Assembly (NCBI GenBank): GCA_947494675.1
Contig: CANLVP010000001.1
Span: 496,001-560,000, forward strand
Direction of reading: 5' to 3'
From: an uncultured Paracoccaceae bacterium
GTDB taxonomy: Bacteria > Pseudomonadota > Alphaproteobacteria > Rhodobacterales > Rhodobacteraceae
Length of the DNA: 64,000 nt
Made by a program: the position numbers and the translations under genes
Notes under the pieces: generated by a model
Databases searched by the model: none
Told to the model about the DNA's origin: nothing
The model's input: only the letters and a program-made list of their open reading frames with translations
Part shown: positions 1 through 8,596 of the stretch, piece after piece
How the letters are laid out: the number at the start of each line of letters is the position of its first letter
Numbering within the stretch: position 1 is the first letter of the stretch

Positions 1-2
1 AT

Positions 3-440
3 ATGCGCGAAATCTACGACGTCCTGACAGAGCTTGAGAGCCTCGCCGCCGAGCGCGCCGCCGAGGCCCAGCATCCCCACTCTGCCTTGGCCACACTGAC
101 CACCGCGACCGAAGACATGGAAAATGCGCTCACCGCAGATGATCGACTGGCATGGGCCAAGGCAGACGATGATTTTCACCGCGAACTTGTGCATCTGGGC
201 GGCAACGCCCGCGTTGCCCATATCGTCGCCATGATGTCCGATCAGGTGCGCCGCGCCCGCGCCGTGACGCTGTTCATCCGCCCAACGCCAAGCCAATCAA
301 ACGCCGACCACCGTGGCGTGCTCAACGCCATCCGTGACGGTGATGCACAGGCCGCGCGCCGCATCCACCGCGCGCACCGGCAACAAGCCCGCGACATGAT
401 CGTCGGGCTTTTGGAGCAGCATCACCTGCACATGGTTTAG
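3..440 (+). CDS. GntR-family regulator, FCD domain (5' end outside window)
   Basis: This is the C-terminal part of a FadR/GntR-type transcriptional regulator. The 145 visible residues are a helical FCD ligand-binding domain. They begin at the usual first helix of that domain (EIYDVLTELESLAAERAA) and keep the DDxFHRxL segment and a late HRxH stretch that normally supply metal or ligand contacts. The N-terminal winged-helix DNA-binding domain (about 70 residues) must lie upstream of base 1, so the ATG at base 3 is probably internal. The gene ends tail-to-tail with the IalB-like gene, overlapping it by 4 bases. The effector cannot be told from the sequence. Confidence 0.8.
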   Translation: MREIYDVLTELESLAAERAAEAQHPHSALATLTTATEDMENALTADDRLAWAKADDDFHRELVHLGGNARVAHIVAMMSDQVRRARAVTLFIRPTPSQSNADHRGVLNAIRDGDAQAARRIHRAHRQQARDMIVGLLEQHHLHMV

Positions 441-937
441 GGCCGCGTCGCATCCAACGCTTCAATCAGCGTCGCCGTATTGACCTGCGCAATCACCGGC
501 GCACTACCCGGTTGCGGCTGGTAGCCAAACAACACCTGCTCGGCATCGTTCAACGCCTGCAATGACACCGCATCCAACTGCAACGCTGCCTCGCAAATCT
601 GGCCCGCGCACCGCTGCCAGACCATGGCCTGCTGCGGCGCATCCTCATCTGCTGCCTCGCGGAACGACACGCCCCCCGGCAGGTAGACGCCCATGGGCAC
701 CTGCGCCACCAAAAGCGCCCCGCCCTCAGCCAAGGCATAGCCCAAAAGCTGGATAACAAGCGTGCCGGTGTCGCTGCGCGATTGCGTCTGCACCACCCGG
801 CAAGACGTCCGCTGCGTGCTGACCGCATCACAGGTCACTACCCAATCGCCGAACGCCGCATTATTGGCGACCTCACCCTCTTGGGCGCTCGCGCCTGAGG
901 CTAATGTCATCGCCAATCCGGCCAGTAATTTGCGCAT
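437..937 (-). CDS. IalB-like (invasion associated locus B) secreted protein
   Basis: A 166-residue exported protein. Residues 1-18 form a Sec signal (MRKLLAGLAMTLASGASAQ). The mature part starts with the FGDWVVTCD segment typical of the IalB/Pfam invasion-associated B family and carries paired cysteines (CD…SCRVVQ…RCAGQICEAA), as expected of a small periplasmic beta-rich protein. The frame stays open well upstream, but the ATG at 937 is the only one followed by a signal peptide, so it was chosen. Family members are widespread in non-pathogenic Rhodobacterales, so the name says nothing about virulence. The molecular function is unknown. Confidence 0.75.
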   Translation of the reverse strand: MRKLLAGLAMTLASGASAQEGEVANNAAFGDWVVTCDAVSTQRTSCRVVQTQSRSDTGTLVIQLLGYALAEGGALLVAQVPMGVYLPGGVSFREAADEDAPQQAMVWQRCAGQICEAALQLDAVSLQALNDAEQVLFGYQPQPGSAPVIAQVNTATLIEALDATRP

Positions 938-1010
938 GTCGTGCCCTTTTGTTGCTGGCCTGACCATAGGGCCAAGGCACCCATGGGCGCAATGTCGTCC
1001 GAATAGAAAG

Positions 1011-1943
1011 CTAGGCTTCCAATGGCTGCAAATGCTCTTCCAGAAACGGGCGCAGATGTTCGTGCTGTGTCGGCAAACGCAGCGCCTCGCCCAAAGTCGC
1101 GCGATCCTCATCCTGGTCAAAACCTGGCTCATTCGTCGCCACCTCAAACAGCACACCACCGGGCGTGCGAAAGTAAATCGCCCAGAAATAATCGCGGTCG
1201 ATCACCGGCGTCACCTGATACCCCGTGTCCAAAAGCGCCTTGCGCACCTCAAGCTGGGCCGCGCGATTTTCCACAGCAAAAGCAATGTGATGCACCGATC
1301 CAGCGCCTTGTTCAGCCTGCTGCGCGTCTGGCATCGCCACCAGATCAATCGTATTGGCCCCGGTGCCCTCTGCCACGGCAAACCGGGTCACATCGCCTTG
1401 GGTATCAACCTTGTCATAGCCCATAAATCCCAGCAATTCGGCCATCGCACCATTGTCCTGCAACCGCATGGTCGCGGCGTGAAAACCATGGATCGCGTGA
1501 TCAGCGCTCACACCGTTTCCGGTCCAACCGGGACGCGGGTCATCGCGCACTTCGGCCAGCGCAAAACCTTCGCCATCCGCTGTCTCAAACTGCAGCCGCT
1601 TTTCGCCAAAATGCTCGGTCTGCATCATATTGGCCGCGTCAAACTTCGCTAGTCGGTCCGCCCAAAACCCAAGCGTGCCTTCGGGCACCGAAAACACCGT
1701 TTCCCCAACCTCGCCCGTGCCTTTGCGGCCGCGCTTGGCGTTCTGGAATGGGAAATAGGTCATCACCGAACCGGGCGACCCAACTTCATCGCCGTAATAG
1801 AGGTGATAGACCTCGGGCGCGTCGAAATTCACCGTCTTCTTGACCCGGCGCAGCCCCAGCGCTTGGGTGAAAAACGCATTGTTTTCAGCGGCATCCGACG
1901 CGATTGACGTCATATGGTGCAGGCCCTTGATCTGATGAAGCAT
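1011..1943 (-). CDS. VOC-superfamily ring-cleaving dioxygenase-like protein
   Basis: A 310-residue protein built of two vicinal-oxygen-chelate modules. Candidate metal ligands are His9/His10 (GLHHMT), His218/His219 (GSVHHIAF) and Glu267 (GVLFEVAT), the arrangement of the LinE/MhqO-like putative ring-cleavage extradiol dioxygenases. The length matches that family. It is divergently transcribed from a LysR regulator across a 97-base gap, the usual layout for a regulator and its target, so induction by a quinone or phenolic compound is plausible. The substrate is unknown. Glyoxalase-like activity remains an alternative because the fold is shared. Confidence 0.8.
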   Translation of the reverse strand: MLHQIKGLHHMTSIASDAAENNAFFTQALGLRRVKKTVNFDAPEVYHLYYGDEVGSPGSVMTYFPFQNAKRGRKGTGEVGETVFSVPEGTLGFWADRLAKFDAANMMQTEHFGEKRLQFETADGEGFALAEVRDDPRPGWTGNGVSADHAIHGFHAATMRLQDNGAMAELLGFMGYDKVDTQGDVTRFAVAEGTGANTIDLVAMPDAQQAEQGAGSVHHIAFAVENRAAQLEVRKALLDTGYQVTPVIDRDYFWAIYFRTPGGVLFEVATNEPGFDQDEDRATLGEALRLPTQHEHLRPFLEEHLQPLEA

Positions 1944-2040
1944 ATCGCTCTCCTTTTGGTCCGTTGCATCCCATATAGCCGTTGGAGACTATTGCGATAA
2001 TCCCATCAATCCGCGACTATCTATTGCAGAAAGTGAATTA

Positions 2041-2946
2041 ATGAACGGCCAGCTCGAACAGATCAGAACCTTTCTTGCGGTCGCAGATGCCGGCGGCTTT
2101 GCCCGTGCCGCCGGGACCATTGGCACCTCTGCCTCTTCCGTGACGCGGGCGATTTCCGATCTTGAAACGACCTTGGGCGTGCAGCTTTTCAAACGCACCA
2201 CGCGCAAGGTGGCCCTCACGCAGGCGGGATCGAATTACTATCAACAGATGCTGCCTGTCGTGGCTGAAATTGCCCGCATCGATGACAGCGCCCGCGCCTT
2301 CCAGACAGAGCTGCAAGGCAGCCTGCGGATCTCTGCCCCGCTGTCCTTCGGCACGCATTTTCTGGCCCAGCCCATCGCCGATTTTCGCGCCGCCCATCCG
2401 GGGATCGATCTGTCTGTGAACCTGACCGACCGGTTTATCGACATCATGCAGGCCGATCACGATATGGCCCTGCGGATTTCTGGCCCGCCGTCCGATCACT
2501 CAACAATTTGGCGCAAAATCAAACAGGTAGGCCGCGCGCTTGTCGCCTCACCCGGCTACCTCGCGCAGCATGGCACACCCGAGCATCCCGCCGATCTGCC
2601 CGCACATGCCTGCCTCAGCTACACCCATCTGGCCGAGGGGGAGGTGTGGCAACTCACCGACCCAACCACAGGCGACACACATCCCGTGCGCCAGTCGTTT
2701 CGGTTTGCGTGCAACAACGGCGACCTTCTGGCGCAGATGGCAATTGCCGATCAGGGGATCGCCCTCTTGCCCGACTTTCTGGCGGCTGATGCATTGGCAT
2801 CGGGCGACCTTCAACGCGTCCTGCCCACATGGTATCCGCCTGACATCTGGCTGACCGCGTTTTACCCCCCCTACCAAAAGCTCCCGGCGGCAATCGACCG
2901 CTTCACCACCTGTATCGAAACGGCGGTTTCTCGCCTCAACCTGTGA
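2041..2946 (+). CDS. LysR-family transcriptional regulator
   Basis: 301 residues with an N-terminal LysR winged helix (residues about 1-60, with FLAVADAGGFARAA and the recognition helix SSVTRAISDLE) and a C-terminal periplasmic-binding-protein-like effector domain (about 90-290). It resembles the large LysR subgroup that acts next to oxidoreductase and dioxygenase genes. It is divergent from the VOC dioxygenase gene and probably controls it and itself from the shared 97-base intergenic region. No convincing T-N11-A operator could be singled out by eye. Confidence 0.88.
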   Translation: MNGQLEQIRTFLAVADAGGFARAAGTIGTSASSVTRAISDLETTLGVQLFKRTTRKVALTQAGSNYYQQMLPVVAEIARIDDSARAFQTELQGSLRISAPLSFGTHFLAQPIADFRAAHPGIDLSVNLTDRFIDIMQADHDMALRISGPPSDHSTIWRKIKQVGRALVASPGYLAQHGTPEHPADLPAHACLSYTHLAEGEVWQLTDPTTGDTHPVRQSFRFACNNGDLLAQMAIADQGIALLPDFLAADALASGDLQRVLPTWYPPDIWLTAFYPPYQKLPAAIDRFTTCIETAVSRLNL

Positions 2947-3077
2947 CACGGCGCCGCACAACCCAGCCGTGTCGAAATAATTTAGCCTATCCTGACGTCA
3001 ACTTTGTGTTCATCACGCGCCACATCCGCCGAAAAGCGATTGAAGCTAAACCATTTTAGTCAGGTAGCGCGAGAAAC

Positions 3078-3095
3078 TGTCATCTTTACGTGACA
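3078..3095. promoter_or_regulatory. Inverted repeat upstream of Crp/Fnr gene
   Basis: TGTCA and TGACA face each other across 8 bases, about 90 bases before the start of the downstream Crp/Fnr gene. It could be an autoregulatory operator, but the arms are short and there is no second copy to compare with. Confidence 0.2.
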
Positions 3096-3186
3096 TACTG
3101 AACGTGGAGAGACCGAAAGTTTAGGAATCGATACCTGCAACCACTGCGGGTTTCATTCCGGCTTGGGGTGGGAAGGGAATACCAGG

Positions 3187-3930
3187 ATGAAGTCGTTGAC
3201 CAGCGCGTTCATGCTCCGTCTGGAGCGTCACGCTGAACTCACTACCACAGAACGTGAGATATTTGAGAGGCTCGAAAAAGACTCTGTTTCCCGAAAAAAG
3301 CGATCTCCTGTCCTGGACCCAAGTCGGGCCGACGCGCGCATCGCGATCATGAAATCCGGCTGGGCCGTCTCGCGCGCGACATCAGTTTCCGGCCAATCCA
3401 CCATCACCCAAATCTTCATGCCCGGTGACATCGTCGGCCTCGCCGATCTTGGCTTTTCCCTGCCACCCCACGACGTGCAGATGCAAACCGACGGCGCGGT
3501 CTGCCTGATCGACCGCCGCACATTGTCACAACTGGGCCACGACCACCCGCGGCTCTGGTCGCTCTTGCTGTCGATGGCCAGCCTGGAAGAGGTCGCCCTG
3601 CGCGATCGGCTCCACACCATCACGCGCCTCTCAGCAGAGGATCGGCTGATCCACTTTATTCTGTCGATGAAAAGCCGCGCGGCACAGCTGACCGACCAAC
3701 CCTCGGACCGCTTCCCGCTGCACATGTCCCAAAAGGACATAGGCGACGCTCTTGGGCTCACCGATATCTACGTCAACCGCCTGATGCGCAAACTCTCAAG
3801 CACCGGGCAAATTGACGTGGCCCGGCCCTATATCCGCATCATCGACCGCGATGGCTGGACCAAACGCGTGGGCTACAAGGACCGCTACGCCAATCTCGAT
3901 ACCAGCTGGATCGCCTCCGCCGCGTCCTAG
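3187..3930 (+). CDS. Crp/Fnr-family regulator lacking FeS cysteines
   Basis: 247 residues: a cyclic-nucleotide-binding-like beta-roll (about 20-130), a dimer helix and a C-terminal HTH (recognition segment LTDIYVNRLMRKL). The frame opens earlier at 3163, but the ATG at 3187 follows a purine-rich GGAAGGGA stretch and gives normal family length. The FNR-type N-terminal cysteine cluster is absent, since only one Cys is present, so this is not an oxygen-sensing FNR. It belongs to the broad class of Crp/Fnr proteins common in alphaproteobacteria whose ligand is unknown. It ends tail-to-tail with galE, overlapping by 4 bases. Confidence 0.8.
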   Translation: MKSLTSAFMLRLERHAELTTTEREIFERLEKDSVSRKKRSPVLDPSRADARIAIMKSGWAVSRATSVSGQSTITQIFMPGDIVGLADLGFSLPPHDVQMQTDGAVCLIDRRTLSQLGHDHPRLWSLLLSMASLEEVALRDRLHTITRLSAEDRLIHFILSMKSRAAQLTDQPSDRFPLHMSQKDIGDALGLTDIYVNRLMRKLSSTGQIDVARPYIRIIDRDGWTKRVGYKDRYANLDTSWIASAAS

Positions 3931-4934
3931 GCGTAACCGTCGGGATTGCCCGACTGCCAGTCCCACGTGCTGCGCGCCATATCGTCCAGCGTATGCGTGG
4001 CTTTCCAACCCATCTCGGCCGCCGCCCGCGCGGGATCAGCCTGCATTGCCGCAATATCACCATCGCGCCGCGGCGCCACCTGACAGGGGATCGCCTTGCC
4101 ACTGGCCGCCTCAAAGGCTGCCACCATCTCCCGCACCGAATAGGGCTGGCCGGTGCCAATATTAAAGGGCCGCGCGCCCTTCGCCTCAACCGCATAATCA
4201 AGCGCCGCCACATGCGCACGCGCCAGATCAACCACATGGATATAGTCGCGCTGCCCGGTGCCATCGGGCGTGTCATAATCATCGCCAAAGATCGACAAAT
4301 GGTCCCGTTTCCCCACGGCCACCTGCGCAATAAATGGCATCAGGTTGTTGGGTACCCCATCCGGATGCTCACCAATCGTCCCACTCTGATGTGCCCCCAC
4401 TGGGTTGAAATACCGCAATAAAACCGCCGTCTTGCCGCCGGCCTCCGCCCAATCGCTGAGGATATGTTCGGCAATCATCTTGGTGCGGCCATAAACACTT
4501 GTGGGGTTGAGCGGATGCGCCTCATCATAGGGCAGATACTGCGGCTCACCATAAACCGTGGCGCTGCTGGAAAAGATGATCCGACGGCACCCCACCCGGT
4601 CCATCGCCCGCGCCAGCCGGATCGTGCCGTTCACGTTCACATCGTAATAAGCCAGCGGCTTTTCCATGCTCTCGCCGACGGCCTTGAGCCCCGCAAAATG
4701 GATCACTGCCTCGGGGCGAAAGTCATCCATGACCTGCTCTAACGCTGCATCATCGCGCACATCGCCCGTGACACAATCCACCGACCCATTGGTTAGCTTG
4801 CGCACCCGGTCCAGCACTGCGGGCGAGGCATTGGAAAAGTCATCCAGCACCAGCGCTTCATGCCCCTGCCCCAACATCTCCACCAACGTGTGGGACCCGA
4901 TATACCCGGCCCCGCCTGTCACCAAAACCCGCAT
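3927..4934 (-). CDS. galE: UDP-glucose 4-epimerase
   Basis: 335 residues of the extended SDR fold, interconverting UDP-glucose and UDP-galactose with tightly bound NAD. Visible are the N-terminal TGGAGYIGS dinucleotide motif (residues 6-14), Ser124 in FSSSATVYG, and the catalytic YxxxK pair Tyr148/Lys152 in SVYGRTK. The start at 4934 is supported by GAGGAG seven bases upstream; the reading frame begins earlier without such a site. It supplies UDP-sugars for envelope polysaccharide and for galactose use. The divergent neighbour is an alpha-glucosidase. Confidence 0.95.
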   Translation of the reverse strand: MRVLVTGGAGYIGSHTLVEMLGQGHEALVLDDFSNASPAVLDRVRKLTNGSVDCVTGDVRDDAALEQVMDDFRPEAVIHFAGLKAVGESMEKPLAYYDVNVNGTIRLARAMDRVGCRRIIFSSSATVYGEPQYLPYDEAHPLNPTSVYGRTKMIAEHILSDWAEAGGKTAVLLRYFNPVGAHQSGTIGEHPDGVPNNLMPFIAQVAVGKRDHLSIFGDDYDTPDGTGQRDYIHVVDLARAHVAALDYAVEAKGARPFNIGTGQPYSVREMVAAFEAASGKAIPCQVAPRRDGDIAAMQADPARAAAEMGWKATHTLDDMARSTWDWQSGNPDGYA

Positions 4935-5097
4935 GTGCTCTCCTCTTTGAACTGGTTCTAAGGCCTTGCCCCCAACCATTCAATCCGGGTGTGATCTGCT
5001 TGCCGCGTCCCTGCACCAAATGCTGCGACCGCGAAATGCGCGTTGTGAGTGTAGGTGAACTTGATAGAAAGCGCCGACTCAAGCGAAAGGCTTCTCG

Positions 5098-6705
5098 ATG
5101 CGTGAATGGTGGCGTGATGCGGTGATCTATCAGATCTATCCGCGCTCTTTTCAGGATACGACCGGCGACGGTGTCGGCGACCTGCCCGGGATCACCCGCC
5201 GCCTGCCGCATGTGGCCAGCCTTGGCGTGGATTGCATCTGGCTCTCGCCGATCTTCATGTCCCCGCAAAAGGACATGGGCTATGACGTCAGCAATTACAT
5301 CGACATCGACCCGCTCTTTGGCACGCTCGCCGATTTTGACGACCTGATTGCCACCGCCCACGGGCTGGGCCTCAAGGTCATCACCGATCAAGTCCTCTCC
5401 CACACCTCGGACCAACACCCATGGTTCAAGGAAAGCCGCGTTGACCGCAGCAACTCCCGCGCCGATTGGTATGTCTGGGCCAACCCCCTGCCTGACGGCA
5501 GCCCGCCCACAAATTGGCACAGCCATTTTGGCGGACCGGCGTGGGAGTTTGATCCCGGTCGCGGCCAATATTACCTGCACAACTTTCTGGCCAGCCAGCC
5601 CGACTTGAACTTTCACAACCCCGACGTGGTTGATGCAATCCTTGAGACTTGCAAGTTCTGGCTCGACCGTGGCCTTGATGGCTTCCGCCTGGATACGGTG
5701 AATTACTATTTCCATGACAAGGAACTACGCTCCAACCCAGCCGCGCAGGCCAATCCGCAAGTGATGGCGACCGATCTTTACGGGATGCAGCACCATATCT
5801 ACGACAAGACCCGGCCGGAAAACCTCGGTTTTCTGGAACGATTGCGTAAACTGACCGACCAATACGACGACATCATGATGGTCGGCGAGGTTGGCGAAAT
5901 GGGCGACCGCAGTATTGAGATCATGGGCGAATACACCGCCGGATCATCGCGTCTGCATATGGCCTATAGCTTTGCGATGTTGGGCCCCGACTGGGAACCC
6001 GCGCACTTCCGCCGCTGCATCGAAGGGTTCCAGAAAGGCGCGCCAGACGGCCACCCCAAATGGTCCTTTTCCAACCACGACGTGCCCCGCCACGCGACCC
6101 GCTGGGCCGACCGTTCAGTCAGTGCCGACGCTGTCGCGCGGCAATCCATCGCCATGCTCTGCGCTTTTGAGGGCACCATCGGCATCTACAACGGCGAAGA
6201 GCTTGGCCAGACCGAGACAGAGCTCACCTACGACGAACTCACCGACCCGCCCGCGCTGCGCTACTGGCCCGCGGTCAAGGGCCGTGACGGCTGCCGCACT
6301 CCGATGGTCTGGGAACAGGACGCTGACAACGCGGGCTTCTCGACCGGCAAACCCTGGTTGCCCGTCAAAGCCCCCCAAGCCGCCAATGCGGTCGATGTGG
6401 CAGAGACGACAAACGACAGCGTGCTGCACCACTACCGCGCAGTCATCGATTTCCGCAAAACCAACCCGGCACTCACACTGGGCAAGACAAAGTTCATCAA
6501 CACAGCCGATCCGGTGCTGGCCTTCACCCGCACCGCAAAGGATCAAACGCTGACCTGCGTCTTCAACCTTTCCGACAAGCCCCAAACGCTCACCGTCGGG
6601 GCCACGGAGTTCGCAGGTCCGCATGACGCCGCGCTGACCGGTGACACGCTGACCCTGCCCGGCAATGGCTACGCCTATCTGACCGGTGCGCCGAAACTCG
6701 CGTAG
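5098..6705 (+). CDS. GH13 alpha-glucosidase
   Basis: A 535-residue cytoplasmic glycoside hydrolase with the (beta/alpha)8 barrel of GH13, closest in layout to the oligo-1,6-glucosidase / AglA-type alpha-glucosidases. It opens with the typical WWRDAVIYQIYPRSF. The catalytic triad is visible: nucleophile Asp199 in GFRLDTVNYY, acid/base Glu264 in MVGEVGE, and stabiliser Asp328 in FSNHDVPRH. No signal peptide is present. It probably hydrolyses imported alpha-glucosides such as maltose, trehalose or sucrose; no transporter genes lie beside it, so the natural substrate is uncertain. Confidence 0.93.
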   Translation: MREWWRDAVIYQIYPRSFQDTTGDGVGDLPGITRRLPHVASLGVDCIWLSPIFMSPQKDMGYDVSNYIDIDPLFGTLADFDDLIATAHGLGLKVITDQVLSHTSDQHPWFKESRVDRSNSRADWYVWANPLPDGSPPTNWHSHFGGPAWEFDPGRGQYYLHNFLASQPDLNFHNPDVVDAILETCKFWLDRGLDGFRLDTVNYYFHDKELRSNPAAQANPQVMATDLYGMQHHIYDKTRPENLGFLERLRKLTDQYDDIMMVGEVGEMGDRSIEIMGEYTAGSSRLHMAYSFAMLGPDWEPAHFRRCIEGFQKGAPDGHPKWSFSNHDVPRHATRWADRSVSADAVARQSIAMLCAFEGTIGIYNGEELGQTETELTYDELTDPPALRYWPAVKGRDGCRTPMVWEQDADNAGFSTGKPWLPVKAPQAANAVDVAETTNDSVLHHYRAVIDFRKTNPALTLGKTKFINTADPVLAFTRTAKDQTLTCVFNLSDKPQTLTVGATEFAGPHDAALTGDTLTLPGNGYAYLTGAPKLA

Positions 6706-6716
6706 CAACGACAGGG

Positions 6717-6823
6717 CTTTTTGGTTCAAAAATATCCCGGGGTCCGGGGCAGCGCCCCGCAGTCCGGGACGGCGGGCGGGGCGCCTTGGCCGCGCAAGCG
6801 GACAACAGCGGCGCGCGTCGGCT
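6717..6823. repeat. Intergenic repeat B, copy 1 (GC-rich, hairpin-forming)
   Basis: Downstream of the alpha-glucosidase lie an AT-rich lead (TTTTTGGTT…AAATATCCC), a GGGGC/GCCCC hairpin (6745-6759) and a 60-base GC-rich block (6764-6823). That block recurs almost unchanged at 38016-38076 after purK. It can fold imperfectly, with GCGCC pairing with GGCGC. The same AT-rich lead also stands after the aldehyde dehydrogenase gene near 15120. It is a 3'-end intergenic element; a transcription-terminating role is an inference. Confidence 0.6.
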
Positions 6824-6857
6824 CGGAAATCATGAACGCCCCTTAACACTTTGATGC

Positions 6858-6906
6858 GTATAGGTTCTGCATCATCCGTGCATCGGTTGTGTATGGGTTC
6901 TGCATC
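6858..6906. repeat. Short direct repeat, period 33
   Basis: Two 16-base units, 6858-6873 and 6891-6906, differ at one position (GTATAGGTTCTGCATC and GTATGGGTTCTGCATC). They lie in the convergent gap between the alpha-glucosidase and the histidine-kinase gene. No function is evident. Confidence 0.4.
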
Positions 6907-6942
6907 CCTGTTTTCGACCGTGCGGTGGTCCCCACCCCGATT

Positions 6943-6962
6943 ACTTAGCGCCAACGCTAAGT
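6943..6962. other. Perfect 8-bp hairpin
   Basis: ACTTAGCG and CGCTAAGT flank a CCAA loop, 37 bases past the stop of the histidine kinase gene (minus strand). No T-run follows in either direction. It may be a weak terminator or an mRNA 3'-end stabiliser for the DUF4173-response regulator-kinase operon. Confidence 0.35.
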
Positions 6963-6998
6963 ATTAAGCCAAAACAGGCATTTCCAAACCCAATCCCA

Positions 6999-7928
6999 CT
7001 ACCACGAAATCACAAAAACTCCACCTTTTCCGTGGCCTAGGGCTATTTCTGCACCTTGGGTCTGCAAGATACGCCGCACAATCGCCAACCCCATCCCCGT
7101 GCCACCCGCGTCTCGTCGCGTAGTGAAAAACGGATCAAACACCCGGTCCCGGTTCCCATCCGACACGCCAGGCCCGTTATCCTGCACAATCATCCGGTTT
7201 TCTTCAACATTCACAACAACTTGGCTCGCCCCATGGGCCTTCGCGTTGTTCAAAAGATGGTCCATCACCAGCGCAAATGCCGCTTCCCCAATCGGCACCT
7301 TTGCCTCCGCCACGGTCACCTCAACCGCAAGTCCCGACACATCAGAAAATCCTCCGGAAACAAGGGTTTGCCCCTTCGGCATCGGCTCCGCCGCCTTCGC
7401 CAAAGCCCGTTGCGCCGCCAGCAATTCCTCCATCCGCGCCGCCGCATCGCCGATCCGCGCAATCAGCTTTGTGCGTTCCGCAACAGGCAATTCCCCCTGC
7501 AACAACTCCACAGCACCCCTGACTGCGGTCAGTGGCGACTTCATTTCATGGGTCACATGATCCGCATAAGACCGCACCACAGCCTCTCTCCCGCGCAGGG
7601 CAGTGGTCATGTCGATCACAGCACCGCCCAGCTCAGAAAACTCAGGCGTACCAAAGTGTTGCGGGGCATCCACCTGCCCTTCGGCCTGCGCATAAGCGGT
7701 CAGCGCCCGCACTGGACGCAGCACCAAACGCCACAACAAATAGCCCAGCGTCACCGTTGCAATCAGCGCGATCCACCCGATGAGCCAGCTTGTTTCAGCC
7801 CAACCAAGAACCCCGCCCGCAAGGCGAAAATACCCGATCCCCAACAGCGGCAGGGCAAAAACAGCGGCCAACGTCCCGCCCAAAACAAGCGAGAGCGGCG
7901 GCCGCCACTTCGGCGTTACCCGCGACAT
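6999..7928 (-). CDS. Sensor histidine kinase with minimal periplasmic loop
   Basis: 309 residues: two transmembrane helices (about 14-36 and 47-69) separated by only some ten residues, a HAMP-like segment, a HisKA box with phosphoacceptor His127 (HVTHEMKSPLTAV), and an HATPase_c domain (NNAKAHGA, DNGPGVS, GTGMGLAIV). The near absence of an extracytoplasmic domain suggests it senses a membrane or intramembrane signal, or its membrane neighbour. It overlaps the upstream response-regulator gene by 13 bases. With the DUF4173 gene the layout recalls CreB-CreC-CreD, though no homology to CreD is claimed. Confidence 0.87.
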   Translation of the reverse strand: MSRVTPKWRPPLSLVLGGTLAAVFALPLLGIGYFRLAGGVLGWAETSWLIGWIALIATVTLGYLLWRLVLRPVRALTAYAQAEGQVDAPQHFGTPEFSELGGAVIDMTTALRGREAVVRSYADHVTHEMKSPLTAVRGAVELLQGELPVAERTKLIARIGDAAARMEELLAAQRALAKAAEPMPKGQTLVSGGFSDVSGLAVEVTVAEAKVPIGEAAFALVMDHLLNNAKAHGASQVVVNVEENRMIVQDNGPGVSDGNRDRVFDPFFTTRRDAGGTGMGLAIVRRILQTQGAEIALGHGKGGVFVISW

Positions 7929-8596
7929 GGACCCATCCGCACACCAACCCCATGCACCGTCTCAATCGCGTCAGGCACACCGGCCTCTGCCAGTTTGGTG
8001 CGCAGGTTCCGCAGGTGACTGTCCATCGTCCGGTCACTGACGTGAATGTTGGTTCCATAAACAGTATCAACAAGTTGCGGGCGGGACATCACGTTGTCGG
8101 GCCGCTTCATCAGCTGCGCCAAAAGCTCCATCTCGCGGGCGGTCAGGGCGACTTGAGCATCACCAACGTGGCACAAATGTTGGTCCACATCGACCCGGAT
8201 CACGCCCCGTTGCAACCCGGCGGTCGCAGGTGCAGAGGTACCGCCCCGCTTGAGGATGGCCTTGACCCGCGCCACAACCTCGCGTGGGCTAAAGGGTTTG
8301 GGCACATAATCATCGGCCCCCATTTCCAACCCGACAATGCGATCAATCTCATCCCCTTGAGCGGTCAGGAACAGGATCGGCACGTCAGAGCTTTTGCGCA
8401 GCTCGCGGCACACCTCCAACCCGTCCATCTCTGGCATCCCGATATCAAGCAAGATCATATCCGCCCCACTTGCCGCCTTGAGCGCGGCAATTCCGTCACC
8501 CACTTCCGCCGTTTCAAATCCGGCCTGTTCCAGCGCGATCCGCAACACATCGCGGATCGCCGCATCATCATCTGCAATCAGAATATGCCCGTTCAT
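7916..8596 (-). CDS. OmpR-family response regulator
   Basis: 226 residues: a receiver domain with acidic pocket DDD (residues 9-11), phosphoacceptor Asp51 (LLDIGMPEMDG) and Lys100 (VPKPFS), followed by an OmpR/PhoB winged helix (about 125-222, with LTAREMELL and VSDRTMDSHLRNLRTKL). It lies between the DUF4173 membrane-protein gene (4-base overlap) and its histidine kinase, so the three genes are one transcription unit. Its targets are unknown; the upstream DUF4173 gene is the obvious candidate. Confidence 0.92.
   Translation of the reverse strand: MNGHILIADDDAAIRDVLRIALEQAGFETAEVGDGIAALKAASGADMILLDIGMPEMDGLEVCRELRKSSDVPILFLTAQGDEIDRIVGLEMGADDYVPKPFSPREVVARVKAILKRGGTSAPATAGLQRGVIRVDVDQHLCHVGDAQVALTAREMELLAQLMKRPDNVMSRPQLVDTVYGTNIHVSDRTMDSHLRNLRTKLAEAGVPDAIETVHGVGVRMGPCRG

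Noticed and set aside
762-1652. Long plus-strand reading frame of 296 codons
   Set aside because: It lies antisense to the IalB-like and VOC dioxygenase genes, has the Arg/His-rich composition of a shadow frame, and has no family motif or ribosome binding site.
3187-3930. Oxygen-sensing FNR/FnrL
   Set aside because: The N-terminal cysteine cluster needed for a 4Fe-4S centre is absent.
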